Positions 1 through 8,736 of a stretch of 64,000 bases of DNA are shown here, one piece after another; position 1 is the first letter of the stretch, and every line of letters begins with the position of its first letter. Origin of the DNA: Enterobacter wuhouensis (GTDB lineage: Bacteria; Pseudomonadota; Gammaproteobacteria; Enterobacterales; Enterobacteriaceae); the NCBI RefSeq assembly GCF_004331265.1, contig NZ_SJOO01000007.1:124001-188000 (forward strand). Reading direction: 5' to 3'. The notes below the pieces were generated by a model, which did not search any database, was not told the DNA's origin, and saw only the letters and a program-made list of their open reading frames with translations. Position numbers and translations under genes: made by a program.

Positions 1-458
1 ACATGACGGTGCTGGAGAACGTGATGGAAGCGCCGATTCAGGTGCTGGGCCTGAGCAAGCAGGAAGCCCGCGAGCGCGCGGTGAAATACCTTGCGAAAGT
101 GGGTATCGACGAGCGCCAGCAGATGAAGTACCCGGTGCATCTTTCAGGCGGGCAGCAGCAGCGTGTTTCTATCGCCCGCGCGCTGGCTATGGAGCCGGAA
201 GTGCTGCTGTTCGACGAACCGACGTCTGCGCTCGACCCGGAACTCGTGGGCGAAGTGCTGCGCATCATGCAGAAGCTGGCCGAAGAGGGCAAAACGATGG
301 TGGTGGTGACGCACGAGATGGGCTTCGCCCGTAACGTCTCGAATCACGTTATCTTCCTGCATCAGGGGAAAATTGAAGAGCAGGGGCATCCTGACGAGGT
401 GCTGGCGAACCCGCAAAGCCCGCGCCTGCAGCAGTTCCTGAAGGGATCGTTGAAGTAG
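1..458 (+). CDS. hisP: Histidine/basic amino acid ABC transporter ATPase HisP, 3' part
   Basis: The gene enters from the left edge, so the N-terminal ~100 residues including Walker A are missing; the first in-frame ATG at 3 is internal. The visible 151 residues contain the ABC signature LSGGQQQR (about 47-54), Walker B with catalytic Glu (LLFDEP, 68-73), the D-loop SALD and the switch His of VVTHEM (about 104). They match the C-terminal part of HisP, which powers periplasmic histidine/lysine/arginine uptake with HisQM. HisJQM would lie to the left. The stop TAG is followed by the 102-bp repeat cluster, so this is the last gene of its operon. GlnQ or ArtP are alternatives, but the yfc genes next door fit hisP. 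Confidence 0.93.
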   Translation, partial: MTVLENVMEAPIQVLGLSKQEARERAVKYLAKVGIDERQQMKYPVHLSGGQQQRVSIARALAMEPEVLLFDEPTSALDPELVGEVLRIMQKLAEEGKTMVVVTHEMGFARNVSNHVIFLHQGKIEEQGHPDEVLANPQSPRLQQFLKGSLK

Positions 459-482
459 GTTTTGCCTTTCGCCCTCTCCCTG

Positions 483-712
483 TGGCGCTGCGCTTACCGG
501 GCCTACGGGCTGGGTGTTCTCCCTCTCCCTGTGGGAGAGGGTTGGGGTGAGGGCATCAGGACGCAGTGTCGCCCAATCGCCCGGTGGCGCTGCGCTTAGA
601 GGGCCTACGGGCTGGGTGTTCTCCCTCTCCCTGTGGGAGAGGGCTGGGGTGAGGGCATCAGGCCGCAGTGGAGCCCAATCTCCCTGTGGCGCTGCGCTTA
701 CCGGGCCTACAA
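483..712. repeat. Tandem 102-bp composite repeat (REP-like plus CCCTCTCCC palindrome), ~2.25 copies
   Basis: The GGCGCTGCGCTTA motif recurs at about 483, 585 and 687, exactly 102 bp apart. Each full unit carries a REP-like half (ggcgctgcgctta...ggcctac) and a palindrome beginning CCCTCTCCCTGTGGGAGAGGG followed by a GGGGTGAGGG tail (521-553 and 623-655). The third copy stops after the REP-like half. Units differ by a few bases (ttaccgggcc versus ttagagggcc; gttgggg versus gctgggg), so the duplication is not brand new. Because 102 is divisible by 3, spurious repeated peptides appear in open frames here; I call none of them. Confidence 0.85.
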
Positions 713-718
713 ACTCCG

Positions 719-1228
719 TTACCGTCCGGCACATTCCAGCCGATACGCCCAGTCGTCATAGCGCATGCCGTCAATTTCATACGCCTTTTCCAGCACCTGC
801 GTACGCACAAACCCCGCTTTCTCCAGCACGCGCACCGACCCGCCGTTGTCCGCTAGCACGTATGCGTTAATCGCCTTTACGCCCGTCTGGCTGAACGCAT
901 ATTCACATACCGCCTGCAGCGCCTCGCTGGCGATGCCTTTACCCTGCGCGGCGGGCACGACCGTATAGCCGATATCGGCCTCTTCACGATTCTCGGGGCT
1001 GATTTGCAGGCCAATATCGCCCAGCGGGGTTTCGTCGTCCTGAAAGCGGATCACGAATACATGCTCCGCCATCAGGCGTGCGGCAAAGACGCGTCGGGTC
1101 TCTTTTTCCGGGGCGATGGCGGCCATATAGCGCATGACGTCGCGATCTTCACGCAGTGAGCGAAAGAACGCCCAGTCAGAGGGTTCGAAAGGGGTGAGGT
1201 GAAGCCGGGAGGTTGTGATAGTTGCCAT
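719..1228 (-). CDS. GNAT-family N-acetyltransferase (RimJ/RimL-like)
   Basis: A 169-residue acetyltransferase of the RimJ/RimL-like GNAT group (Acetyltransf_3 type). The acetyl-CoA loop is QGKGIA at residues 95-100, after the strand ADIGYTVVP; the typical closing segment, an Asn-containing helix then VLEKAGF, lies at about 128-140. No specific substrate can be read; protein N-termini, amino acids or small amines are all possible. It is absent between hisP and yfcH in E. coli K-12. It is the last of a leftward set yfcG-folX-yfcH-GNAT. Its start is unusual: a perfect 9-bp inverted repeat ends three bases before the ATG and no clear Shine-Dalgarno is visible. Confidence 0.85.
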   Translation of the reverse strand: MATITTSRLHLTPFEPSDWAFFRSLREDRDVMRYMAAIAPEKETRRVFAARLMAEHVFVIRFQDDETPLGDIGLQISPENREEADIGYTVVPAAQGKGIASEALQAVCEYAFSQTGVKAINAYVLADNGGSVRVLEKAGFVRTQVLEKAYEIDGMRYDDWAYRLECAGR

Positions 1229-1230
1229 GG

Positions 1231-1259
1231 TTACGCCATATCATCAAAACATGGCGTAA
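1231..1259. promoter_or_regulatory. Perfect 9-bp inverted repeat at the GNAT gene start
   Basis: TTACGCCAT (1231-1239) and ATGGCGTAA (1251-1259) are exact reverse complements separated by 11 bases. The element lies between the yfcH stop and the GNAT ATG, with one arm over the expected ribosome-binding region. It could be a dimeric repressor site or an RNA hairpin limiting translation. There is no T-run, so a terminator is unlikely. Confidence 0.5.
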
Positions 1260-1272
1260 GACTGTAACATAT

Positions 1273-2166
1273 TCACCGCACCACATCCCCCAGCGCCTCT
1301 TCAAGATCGTACCAGCGGAACGCAAAACCGGATGCTTCTAACCTTTTCGGCAGCGCGCGCTGTCCGCCCAGCACCAGGACCGACGATTCCCCCATCAACA
1401 GCCGGATCGCCGTGGCAGGCACGCGCAGAACCGCCGGACGATGGAGGGCATGTCCCAGCGCATGGGCGAACTGCTCGTTACGCACCGGGTACGGCGACAC
1501 CATATTAAACGGCCCGCGTAGATCGTTATCCAGCAGCCAGAGAATACCGTTCACCATATCGTCGATGTGGATCCACGCCAGGTACTGACGCCCGTTGCCG
1601 ATAGGCCCGCCGAGCCCCAGCCTGAAGGGCGGGAGCATTTTGCCGAGAATGCCGCCTTTTGGCGCAAGCACCACGCCGGTACGCAGCAGGCAGACGCGGG
1701 TATTATCGCTCTGCGCGGCGCTGGCGATACGCTCCCACTGGGCGCAAAGCTTATGGGTAAATTCGTTATGCGGCGGCTCCTCTTCGGTCACCACCACTTC
1801 ACCGAGATCGCCGTAGTAGCCCGTCGCTGAGCCAGAAATCAGCACCGACGGCGGCGTCTGGCTGTTGCGAATCAGCTCGACCAGCTTCTCGGTGATGTTC
1901 CAGCGGCTGCTGCACAGCCGCTGCTTTTGCTCTTCGGTCCAGCGCTTGTCGGCGATGGGTTCACCCGCGAGGTTAATCACGGCGTCGAAGCCGTCCAGAT
2001 TCTGTTTTTCCGCCAGCCCTTTCCAGATGTCGATACCCGCTCCCAGCACCTGACGCGCTTTCTCAGGACTGCGGGTGACGACGGTGACGTCATGATGCAG
2101 CGCCTCCAGGCGGGGAACGAGGTGGCGACCAATCAGGCCCGTACCGCCGGTCAACAGAATCTTCAT
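1273..2166 (-). CDS. yfcH: SDR-family nucleotide-sugar epimerase-like protein YfcH
   Basis: A 297-residue protein with an N-terminal Rossmann nucleotide-binding motif TGGTGLIG (residues 6-13), typical of atypical short-chain dehydrogenases of the YfcH/SDR39U1 family. SGSATGYYG in mid-protein occupies the region of the active-site Ser/Tyr, and the C-terminal part ([11 protein letters not shown], about 275-285) is the DUF1731-type tail. Length matches E. coli YfcH. The catalysed reaction is not established for the family; NAD(P) binding is inferred from the fold. It starts 13 bp after the folX stop, so the two are very likely co-transcribed. Confidence 0.93.
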   Translation of the reverse strand: MKILLTGGTGLIGRHLVPRLEALHHDVTVVTRSPEKARQVLGAGIDIWKGLAEKQNLDGFDAVINLAGEPIADKRWTEEQKQRLCSSRWNITEKLVELIRNSQTPPSVLISGSATGYYGDLGEVVVTEEEPPHNEFTHKLCAQWERIASAAQSDNTRVCLLRTGVVLAPKGGILGKMLPPFRLGLGGPIGNGRQYLAWIHIDDMVNGILWLLDNDLRGPFNMVSPYPVRNEQFAHALGHALHRPAVLRVPATAIRLLMGESSVLVLGGQRALPKRLEASGFAFRWYDLEEALGDVVR

Positions 2167-2179
2167 ACAACCTCCAGGT

Positions 2180-2548
2180 TTATGCCTGGCGCTGCCAGCT
2201 TAGCGTCATGGAGACGGAGTCGGCGTAGCGCAGGGCGTGAAGTTTATCGATCTCTACTTCAGCATAAGTGACCCAGTGATGTTCGCGTGCGATATCGAGC
2301 ACATCCTGAGTTAATTTTTCCAGCAGGAAGAAACGGTTGTTTTCAACGTACTGGATGATGCTTTTGGTAATGGTGCGGTAATTCAGCGCGTCATTGATGT
2401 CTTCACTGGCGCGCGCCTTGTCTGCCGGGTAGTGAATCACCACGTTCACAACGATATCCTGACGGTTGGCGATCTCTTCTTCTTTGATACCAATGAACGT
2501 GCGTAAGCGTAAATTTTTTATACGAATAATAGCGTCGTGCTGCGACAT
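2180..2548 (-). CDS. folX: Dihydroneopterin triphosphate 2'-epimerase FolX
   Basis: A 122-residue tunnelling-fold enzyme of the FolB/FolX family that converts 7,8-dihydroneopterin triphosphate to the monapterin epimer, on the tetrahydromonapterin branch. The N-terminus [20 protein letters not shown] and the following ...GIKEEE and [11 protein letters not shown] segments are characteristic of FolX rather than FolB. I chose the ATG at 2548 because it gives the family's usual length and has GGAGAA about 10 bases upstream; an upstream in-frame extension of 21 residues looks unrelated. It lies 75 bp after yfcG and 13 bp before yfcH on the same strand. Confidence 0.95.
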   Translation of the reverse strand: MSQHDAIIRIKNLRLRTFIGIKEEEIANRQDIVVNVVIHYPADKARASEDINDALNYRTITKSIIQYVENNRFFLLEKLTQDVLDIAREHHWVTYAEVEIDKLHALRYADSVSMTLSWQRQA

Positions 2549-2623
2549 TGCAGGTCTTCTCCGTGTCAGTATTACCTCCTCATCATACATGAGAGCACGA
2601 CCTGCGCCCAATCGGGCGCGGGC

Positions 2624-3253
2624 TCAAATCTGCTGGATTTTTTGCAGGGCGCGCTCGGTGGCTGGCCGGGTGCGAATCCGCTCAAACCAGTTATTTACGG
2701 CAGGGTAAGAGGCCAAATCAATACGGTGACGCTCATGGGTATTCACCCACGGCCAGCAGGCGATATCGGCAATGCTGTAGTGATCGCCCCCGAGCCAGGG
2801 CGTTTTTTCCAGTCGACGGTTTAACACGCCGTATAACCGCTGGGTTTCAACCTGATAGCGCTCGATAGCGTAAGGGATCGGCTGCGGCGCATAGGCGGTG
2901 AAGTGGTGGTTTTGTCCGAGCATTGGCCCAAGCCCGCTCGACTGCCAGAACAACCACTGCAGCGTGTGATGGCGTTCGCGAAGTTCTCCGCTCAGCAGCT
3001 TGCCGGTTTTCTCCGCCAGGTAGAGCAAAATTTCGCCGGATTCAAACAGGCTTAACGGCTTGCCGCCGTCGGCAGGCAGGTTATCGATAATGGCAGGAAT
3101 TTTATTGTTGGGCGATATCGCCAGAAACACGGGCCGGAACTGATCGCCTTTGCTGATATCGACGCGAATAATGCGATAATCCAGCTCGGCTTCTTCCAGA
3201 AAGAGGGTGATCTTATGGCCGTTTGGGGTAGGGGCATAGTAAAGGTCGATCAT
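2624..3253 (-). CDS. yfcG: GSH-dependent disulfide-bond oxidoreductase YfcG (GST family)
   Basis: A 209-residue glutathione transferase-fold protein of the Nu class, which reduces disulfides with glutathione. The N-terminal thioredoxin-like domain starts MIDLYYAPTPNGHK, with the Thr9 and Asn11 that contact glutathione in the E. coli enzyme. SPNNKIPAI carries the cis-Pro turn and LFESGEILLYLAEK the next Glu-Ser contact; the rest is the all-helical C-terminal domain. ATG at 3253 is preferred to the TTG at 3259 because AGGAG sits directly against the TTG but 6 bases from the ATG. It is divergent from yfcF and heads the yfcG-folX-yfcH-GNAT run. Confidence 0.95.
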   Translation of the reverse strand: MIDLYYAPTPNGHKITLFLEEAELDYRIIRVDISKGDQFRPVFLAISPNNKIPAIIDNLPADGGKPLSLFESGEILLYLAEKTGKLLSGELRERHHTLQWLFWQSSGLGPMLGQNHHFTAYAPQPIPYAIERYQVETQRLYGVLNRRLEKTPWLGGDHYSIADIACWPWVNTHERHRIDLASYPAVNNWFERIRTRPATERALQKIQQI

Positions 3254-3315
3254 GCTCAACTCCTGTCAGTGCAAATAGTGACGCCATGACCAATGAGTAT
3301 AGGTGCTTGTTGTAA

Positions 3316-4038
<723 letters not shown>

Positions 4039-4094
4039 TAAGCCTTCACGCTTCAGGTATGATAGGGGCAGTTTGTTTTCCCGAGGAGTGACGG

Positions 4095-4646
4095 ATGAAG
4101 CTGATGTTTGCGTCGGATATCCATGGATCGCTGCCCGCTACCGAGCGTGTTCTTTCTCTGTTTGCCGAAAGTGGCGCGCAGTGGCTGGTGATTCTGGGCG
4201 ATGTGCTAAATCATGGCCCGCGAAATGCCCTGCCGGAAGGCTATGCCCCCGCGCAGGTGGCTGAAAAGCTCAATCAGTATGCCTCGCGCATCATCGCCGT
4301 TCGCGGCAACTGCGACAGCGAAGTGGACCAGATGCTGCTCCAGTTCCCCATCACCGCGCCGTGGCAGCAGGTACTACTGGAAAGAAACCGTCTTTTTTTG
4401 ACCCACGGTCATCTTTTTAGCCCGGATAATCTCCCGGCGTTAGCGGCTGGCGATGTCCTGGTTTACGGTCATACTCATATTCCGGTGGCGGAAAAACGCG
4501 GGGAGATTTATCACTTTAACCCCGGTTCGGTCAGTATTCCGAAGGGCGGGCACGCGGCGAGCTACGGCATGCTTGATGAGAATACATTAAGCGTTATCGC
4601 ACTTAATGATCAGCAAGTTATTGCGCAGGTAGCGATTAATCCGTAA
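4095..4646 (+). CDS. yfcE: Phosphodiesterase YfcE (metallophosphoesterase)
   Basis: A 183-residue calcineurin-like phosphoesterase, known in E. coli as a Mn-dependent phosphodiesterase active on model diesters. All metal-ligand motifs are visible: DIHG (Asp8, His10), [10 protein letters not shown] (Asp36), GNCD (Asn72), a THGH segment and the final GHTH, then [10 protein letters not shown]. The start has GAGGAG 7 bases upstream. It lies 56 bp after yfcF and 55 bp before yfcD, suggesting a shared transcript. The natural substrate is unknown. Confidence 0.95.
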   Translation: MKLMFASDIHGSLPATERVLSLFAESGAQWLVILGDVLNHGPRNALPEGYAPAQVAEKLNQYASRIIAVRGNCDSEVDQMLLQFPITAPWQQVLLERNRLFLTHGHLFSPDNLPALAAGDVLVYGHTHIPVAEKRGEIYHFNPGSVSIPKGGHAASYGMLDENTLSVIALNDQQVIAQVAINP

Positions 4647-4701
4647 GTTACACCTCAACTGCAAACGCGCCGTAAGAGCGCTTAGACGAGAAGGTTTCCC
4701 G

Positions 4702-5268
4702 ATGGTGGAGCAGAGTCATTTGGCAAGTACTGAGTGGGTTGACATTGTCAGCGAAGAAAATGAAGTGATCGCGCAGGCCAGCCGCGAACAGATGCGCGCA
4801 GAGCGTCTGCGCCACCGCGCAACGTACATCGTTGTGCATGACGGTATGGGCAAAATTCTGGTCCAGCGCCGTACGGATACCAAAGATTTTCTCCCCGGGA
4901 TGCTGGACGCCACGGCGGGCGGCGTCGTGCAGGCAGATGAAGTGCTGCTGGACTCCGCGCGTCGCGAGGCAGAAGAAGAGCTGGGTATCGCCGGCGTGCC
5001 GTTTGCCGAGCACGGTCAGTTCTATTTCGAAGACGAAAACTGTCGCGTCTGGGGCGGGCTGTTCAGCTGCGTCTCACACGGACCTTTCGCGCTGCAGGAA
5101 GAAGAAGTGAGCGAAGTGAGCTGGATGACGCCGGAAGAGATCACCGCACGCTGTGACGAATTCACGCCGGATTCATTGAAGGCGCTGGCGCTGTGGATGA
5201 CCCGCAACGCCAAAAACGAATCCGCGAAACCGGAAAATAAACCGGAAAAAGAGGAAGAGGCCGAGTAA
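4702..5268 (+). CDS. yfcD: Nudix hydrolase YfcD
   Basis: A 188-residue Nudix protein with a perfect box at residues 74-96: Gly74, Glu80, Arg88-Glu89, Glu92-Glu93, Gly95-Ile96. It resembles the isopentenyl-diphosphate-isomerase-like branch of Nudix proteins, but the substrate is unknown. The C-terminal ~20 residues are a Lys/Glu-rich tail ([20 protein letters not shown]), slightly longer than in E. coli and probably disordered. It ends three bases before the convergently oriented LacI-type regulator, so yfcD marks the junction between conserved backbone and the PTS/transketolase island. Confidence 0.93.
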   Translation: MVEQSHLASTEWVDIVSEENEVIAQASREQMRAERLRHRATYIVVHDGMGKILVQRRTDTKDFLPGMLDATAGGVVQADEVLLDSARREAEEELGIAGVPFAEHGQFYFEDENCRVWGGLFSCVSHGPFALQEEEVSEVSWMTPEEITARCDEFTPDSLKALALWMTRNAKNESAKPENKPEKEEEAE

Positions 5269-5271
5269 GCC

Positions 5272-6291
5272 TCAGCAACTCTCCCGCAGGCACAGGCTGG
5301 ACGCGATAGGTTTATGGTCGCGCCAGTCTCCGTCATTCAGACGTTCCAGAAGCGCTTTTCCTGCTTCTATCCCTATCTTGCGATGCGGCACCGCCATGGT
5401 CGTCAGCGGCGGCTGACACACGCGGCTCACATCGCTGTCGCCAAAGCCCACCACGGCCAGATCGTCCGGCACTTTAATGCGTCTGCGGTGGCATTCATAC
5501 AGCGCCCCGCAGGCCAGTTCGTCCGAGACGCACACCAGCGCGTCCAGCTCTGGCCACGCCAGCAGAAATTCCGGCAGCTGCGCCGCGCCGGTGGAAAAGC
5601 TCGGCGGCATGGCGGCATTAATAACCCGGTTTAGCGACATATGGTGGCGAAGCATCGCTTTATACCAGCCCTGCAAATGCTGCTGGAAGATCCACTGCTC
5701 CTGATTGGCGCACAGCAGGCCGATATTCTGGTAGCCGCGCTGGATCACCATCTCCGTCAGCTCATACATGGCGGCAACGTTATCGATTCCGATATTCATA
5801 TCAATCGGATCGGCGCGCATTGCGCCCATCTCCATGACCGGAATGGAGGCATTTTTCAGCCAGTGGCGGACCGTATCGGTATGCTCAACGCTGAGCAATA
5901 TGGCGGCGGCGATGTTCGAGGCCAGCAGCGTTTCTAGCAGCTTCTCTTCCTGCTCCAGCCGGTGCTGGGACTCCGCCAGCATGATCTGGTATCCGGCAGG
6001 CTGCAGCACCTGCTGAAGCCCGGCGAACATCTCCGAGCAGCCGGATTCGGAAAGATTGGGGACCACCATCGCGATCGTCCATGACGACGCAGAGGCCAGC
6101 GCGCTGGCGGCAAGGTTGGGCATATACCCTAGCTCCTGCACCGCAGCTTCAATTTTTTCCCGCAGTTTATCCGATACCTGTTCTGGCGTGCGGAGCGCAC
6201 GGGACACGGTCATCGTGCCTACACCGGCAAGCTGAGCGACATCGGCCAGCGTGACTTTACCGGTACTGCGTCGTTTTCGGGTTAAAGACAT
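5272..6291 (-). CDS. LacI/GalR-family repressor of the PTS-transketolase operon
   Basis: A 339-residue LacI-family regulator. The N-terminal helix-turn-helix is VTLADVAQLAGVGTMTVSRAL (about 13-33), followed by the hinge GYMPNLAASALAS and a periplasmic-binding-protein-like effector domain to the end. Sequence style is close to the GntR/IdnR (gluconate/idonate) branch. AGGAAGG precedes the ATG. It is transcribed away from the PTS operon, and the shared 235-bp gap holds two matching palindromes, so it is inferred to repress that operon and probably itself, with a sugar or sugar phosphate as inducer. The inducer cannot be read from sequence. Confidence 0.88.
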   Translation of the reverse strand: MSLTRKRRSTGKVTLADVAQLAGVGTMTVSRALRTPEQVSDKLREKIEAAVQELGYMPNLAASALASASSWTIAMVVPNLSESGCSEMFAGLQQVLQPAGYQIMLAESQHRLEQEEKLLETLLASNIAAAILLSVEHTDTVRHWLKNASIPVMEMGAMRADPIDMNIGIDNVAAMYELTEMVIQRGYQNIGLLCANQEQWIFQQHLQGWYKAMLRHHMSLNRVINAAMPPSFSTGAAQLPEFLLAWPELDALVCVSDELACGALYECHRRRIKVPDDLAVVGFGDSDVSRVCQPPLTTMAVPHRKIGIEAGKALLERLNDGDWRDHKPIASSLCLRESC

Positions 6292-6401
6292 ACACCTTCC
6301 TGCTAACAGGACGCGCCAAATTCCATCCTTCTCTTCACGTGACAGGCAGTATACGCCTTAAATCCCTTTTTTTGCTGTGATTTCATACCGGGATGATAAT
6401 T

Positions 6402-6415
6402 TGATAGCGCTATCA
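6402..6415. promoter_or_regulatory. LacI-type operator 1
   Basis: TGATAGCGCTATCA is a perfect 14-bp palindrome with the central CG step typical of LacI/GalR operators. It sits between the divergent repressor and PTS genes, and a closely matching second site lies 34 bp downstream centre to centre. Confidence 0.75.
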
Positions 6416-6435
6416 CATTTCTGAAGGTTGCTCTT

Positions 6436-6449
6436 TGGTAGCGCTATCT
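6436..6449. promoter_or_regulatory. LacI-type operator 2
   Basis: The core GGTAGCGCTATC (6437-6448) matches operator 1 at 11 of its 12 central positions, the change breaking perfect symmetry. It abuts the CRP-like site at 6451-6466, so repressor and CRP would be close neighbours on the operon promoter. Confidence 0.7.
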
Positions 6450-6450
6450 T

Positions 6451-6466
6451 TGTGATCCCGATCGCA
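6451..6466. promoter_or_regulatory. CRP binding site for the PTS-transketolase operon
   Basis: TGTGATCCCGATCGCA matches the CRP consensus TGTGA-N6-TCACA at 9 of 10 positions. Its centre is 68 bp before the EIIA GTG. An AT-rich GAATAA at 6485-6490 could be the -10, placing CRP near -40 as in class II activation; that promoter assignment is inference. Confidence 0.65.
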
Positions 6467-6526
6467 GTCAATGAGTGATGTGTTGAATAAAGTTTGCTCA
6501 TCTTTTGCGTTGTGGCCGGAGGGAAA

Positions 6527-6970
6527 GTGCTCAAAAAGTGGATATATGATACAACCATCACGCTGCAGGATAGCGTAGAGGACTGGCCGCAGGCGCTGGC
6601 GCTGTGCGCGAAGCCGCTGCTGGATTTGCAGGTGATTACGCCGGAGTACATCGCGGCCATCATCGAGCAGCATCATACTTTAGGTCCGTATTACGTGCTG
6701 GCACCAGGGCTGGCGATGCCGCATGCGCGGCCGGAAGAAGGGGCAAAAGGACTCGGCCTCTCATTATTAAAACTGAAACAGGGCGTCTCATTTGGTGCCG
6801 GTGAGTTTGATCCCGTCGACGTTATTGTGATGCTGGCGGCACCGGACAAACATAGCCATATCGAAACGATCTCGGCATTAGCAGAATTATTTTCCAGCGA
6901 CGAGGATATGGCTGAATTACATCAGGCGAACACGCTGGAGGAAATTAAAAAAATTATCGACCGCTTCTGA
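6527..6970 (+). CDS. PTS EIIA component (ascorbate/SgaA-UlaC-like, Fru/Mtl EIIA fold)
   Basis: A 147-residue EIIA of the fructose/mannitol superfamily that passes phosphate from HPr to EIIB. The phosphoacceptor His66 is in GLAMPHARPEEG, and the surrounding pattern matches UlaC/SgaA of the L-ascorbate family. I chose GTG at 6527, with GGAGG just 4 bases upstream, because the upstream TTG at 6494 lacks a ribosome-binding site and adds residues without family similarity. First gene of a five-gene rightward operon under the divergent LacI-type repressor. EIIA, B and C are separate proteins, as in ulaABC. Confidence 0.87.
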   Translation: MLKKWIYDTTITLQDSVEDWPQALALCAKPLLDLQVITPEYIAAIIEQHHTLGPYYVLAPGLAMPHARPEEGAKGLGLSLLKLKQGVSFGAGEFDPVDVIVMLAAPDKHSHIETISALAELFSSDEDMAELHQANTLEEIKKIIDRF

Positions 6971-7050
6971 TTTAAATATTTACTTCGACTCGTCTCAACA
7001 TTACGCGCCAGCGTGATGGGGCGTACTCTACACCAAAAAAGGGGATAACA

Positions 7051-7323
7051 ATGAAAATCATGGCTATTTGCGGGTCCGGCCTGGGCAGCAGTTTTATGGT
7101 CGAAATGAATATTAAAAAGGTGCTTAAAAAGCTGGAGATTGAGGCCGAGGTTGAACATTCCGATCTCTCCTCCGCCACCCCGGGCGCAGCCGATCTGTTC
7201 GTGATGGCAAAAGACATCGCGGCCAGCGCCAGCGTGCCGGAGAGCCAGCTGGTAGTGATTACCAACATCATCGACATCAACGAACTCGAAGCGCAGCTGC
7301 GCGCCTGGTTCGACAGACAATAA
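7051..7323 (+). CDS. PTS EIIB component (ascorbate/SgaB-UlaB-like)
   Basis: A 90-residue stand-alone EIIB of the lactose/ascorbate-type fold. The phosphocysteine is Cys7 in MAICGSGLGSS, the standard P-loop of this family, which takes phosphate from EIIA and gives it to the sugar. Start ATG is preceded by GGGGA. It lies 80 bp after the EIIA gene and 21 bp before EIIC. Sequence alone does not give sugar specificity. Confidence 0.9.
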   Translation: MKIMAICGSGLGSSFMVEMNIKKVLKKLEIEAEVEHSDLSSATPGAADLFVMAKDIAASASVPESQLVVITNIIDINELEAQLRAWFDRQ

Positions 7324-7344
7324 CCCTGATAAGGCGAGGTGGAT

Positions 7345-8736
7345 ATGTTTATCCTTGAAACGCTGAATTTCGTTGTTGATATTTTAAAAGTCCCTTCCGT
7401 GCTGGTCGGCTTAATTGCATTAATTGGGCTTGTTGCGCAGAAGAAAGCCTTTTCGGACGTGGTGAAAGGGACCATTAAAACCATTCTTGGCTTTATCGTT
7501 CTGGGCGGCGGTGCAACGGTGCTGGTCGGTTCGTTAAATCCGCTAGGCGGCATGTTTGAACATGCTTTTACTATCCAGGGCATTATTCCCAACAATGAAG
7601 CCATTGTGTCGATTGCGCTGGAAAAATACGGTGCGGCAACCGCGCTTATTATGGCCTTTGGGATGGTGGCGAATATTATCGTCGCACGCTTTACCCGCCT
7701 GAAGTACATCTTCCTGACAGGTCACCACACCTTCTACATGGCGTGCATGATTGGCGTGATCCTGACGGTGGCGGGCTTTGAAGGCGTCGGTCTGGTCTTT
7801 ACCGGCTCGCTGATCCTCGGCCTGATCATGGCCTTCTTCCCGGCGATTGCGCAGCGCTACATGAAGCGTATTACCGGCAACGACGAGATTGCCTTCGGCC
7901 ACTTCGGCACGCTGGGCTACGTGCTGTCCGGCTGGATTGGCAGCAAGGTCGGCAAAGGCTCACGCTCGACCGAAGAGATGAACCTGCCGAAGAACCTGAG
8001 CTTCCTGCGCGACAGCTCGATCTCCATCTCCCTGACCATGATGATTATCTACCTGATCATGGCGGTGAGCGCCGGGCGCGAGTACGTAGAGGCGACCTTC
8101 AGCGGCGGCCAGAACTACCTGGTGTATGCCATCATCATGGCCATTACCTTTGCGGCGGGGGTGTTCATCATCCTGCAGGGCGTACGCCTGATTCTGGCAG
8201 AGATTGTCCCGGCATTTACCGGCTTCTCGGAAAAACTGGTGCCAAACGCGCGCCCCGCGCTGGACTGCCCCGTGGTCTACCCGTATGCCCCCAACGCGGT
8301 GCTGATTGGCTTCCTGTTTAGCTTCCTCGGCGGGATTGTGGGGTTAGTCATCTGCGGCCAGTTCAACTGGGTGCTGATCCTCCCGGGCGTGGTGCCGCAC
8401 TTCTTTACCGGCGCAACGGCGGGCGTGTTCGGCAACGCCACCGGCGGACGTCGCGGAGCAATGATTGGCGCATTTGCCAACGGCCTGCTGATTACCTTCC
8501 TGCCGGTTCTGCTGCTGCCGGTACTCGGCGCGATTGGCTTTGCCAACACCACCTTCTCGGACGCTGACTTCGGCGCGGTCGGGATTGTGCTGGGCAACCT
8601 TGCGCGCTTCCTGTCGCCGCTTGCCATCACCGGACTCGTCGTTGCGTTGTTCGCGCTGCTGGTGGCGTACAACGTGTTCGCGAAAAACAAACCTGCTGGC
8701 GGTAATGCGCAGGAAAACACCGGAGCCAAATCATGA
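7345..8736 (+). CDS. PTS EIIC permease, SgaT/UlaA family
   Basis: A 463-residue polytopic membrane protein with about 11-12 hydrophobic segments, matching the SgaT/UlaA (ascorbate-type) EIIC family that moves and releases the sugar as its phosphate with EIIB. Family-like stretches include GHHTFYMACMIG near residue 130 and NATGGRRGAMIGAFANG in the C-terminal half. ATG at 7345 is chosen over GTG at 7339, since the GAGG lies at a proper distance only from the ATG. Its stop overlaps the next ATG by four bases (ATGA), indicating translational coupling with the transketolase. E. coli UlaA transports ascorbate; here, no UlaD/E/F-type catabolic enzymes accompany it. Confidence 0.9.
   Translation: MFILETLNFVVDILKVPSVLVGLIALIGLVAQKKAFSDVVKGTIKTILGFIVLGGGATVLVGSLNPLGGMFEHAFTIQGIIPNNEAIVSIALEKYGAATALIMAFGMVANIIVARFTRLKYIFLTGHHTFYMACMIGVILTVAGFEGVGLVFTGSLILGLIMAFFPAIAQRYMKRITGNDEIAFGHFGTLGYVLSGWIGSKVGKGSRSTEEMNLPKNLSFLRDSSISISLTMMIIYLIMAVSAGREYVEATFSGGQNYLVYAIIMAITFAAGVFIILQGVRLILAEIVPAFTGFSEKLVPNARPALDCPVVYPYAPNAVLIGFLFSFLGGIVGLVICGQFNWVLILPGVVPHFFTGATAGVFGNATGGRRGAMIGAFANGLLITFLPVLLLPVLGAIGFANTTFSDADFGAVGIVLGNLARFLSPLAITGLVVALFALLVAYNVFAKNKPAGGNAQENTGAKS

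Noticed and set aside
144..870. Overlapping open frames on both strands across the hisP-downstream repeats
   Set aside because: Their peptides are the 102-bp repeat read in frame (FSLSLWER-type repeats) and have no ribosome-binding site or family likeness.
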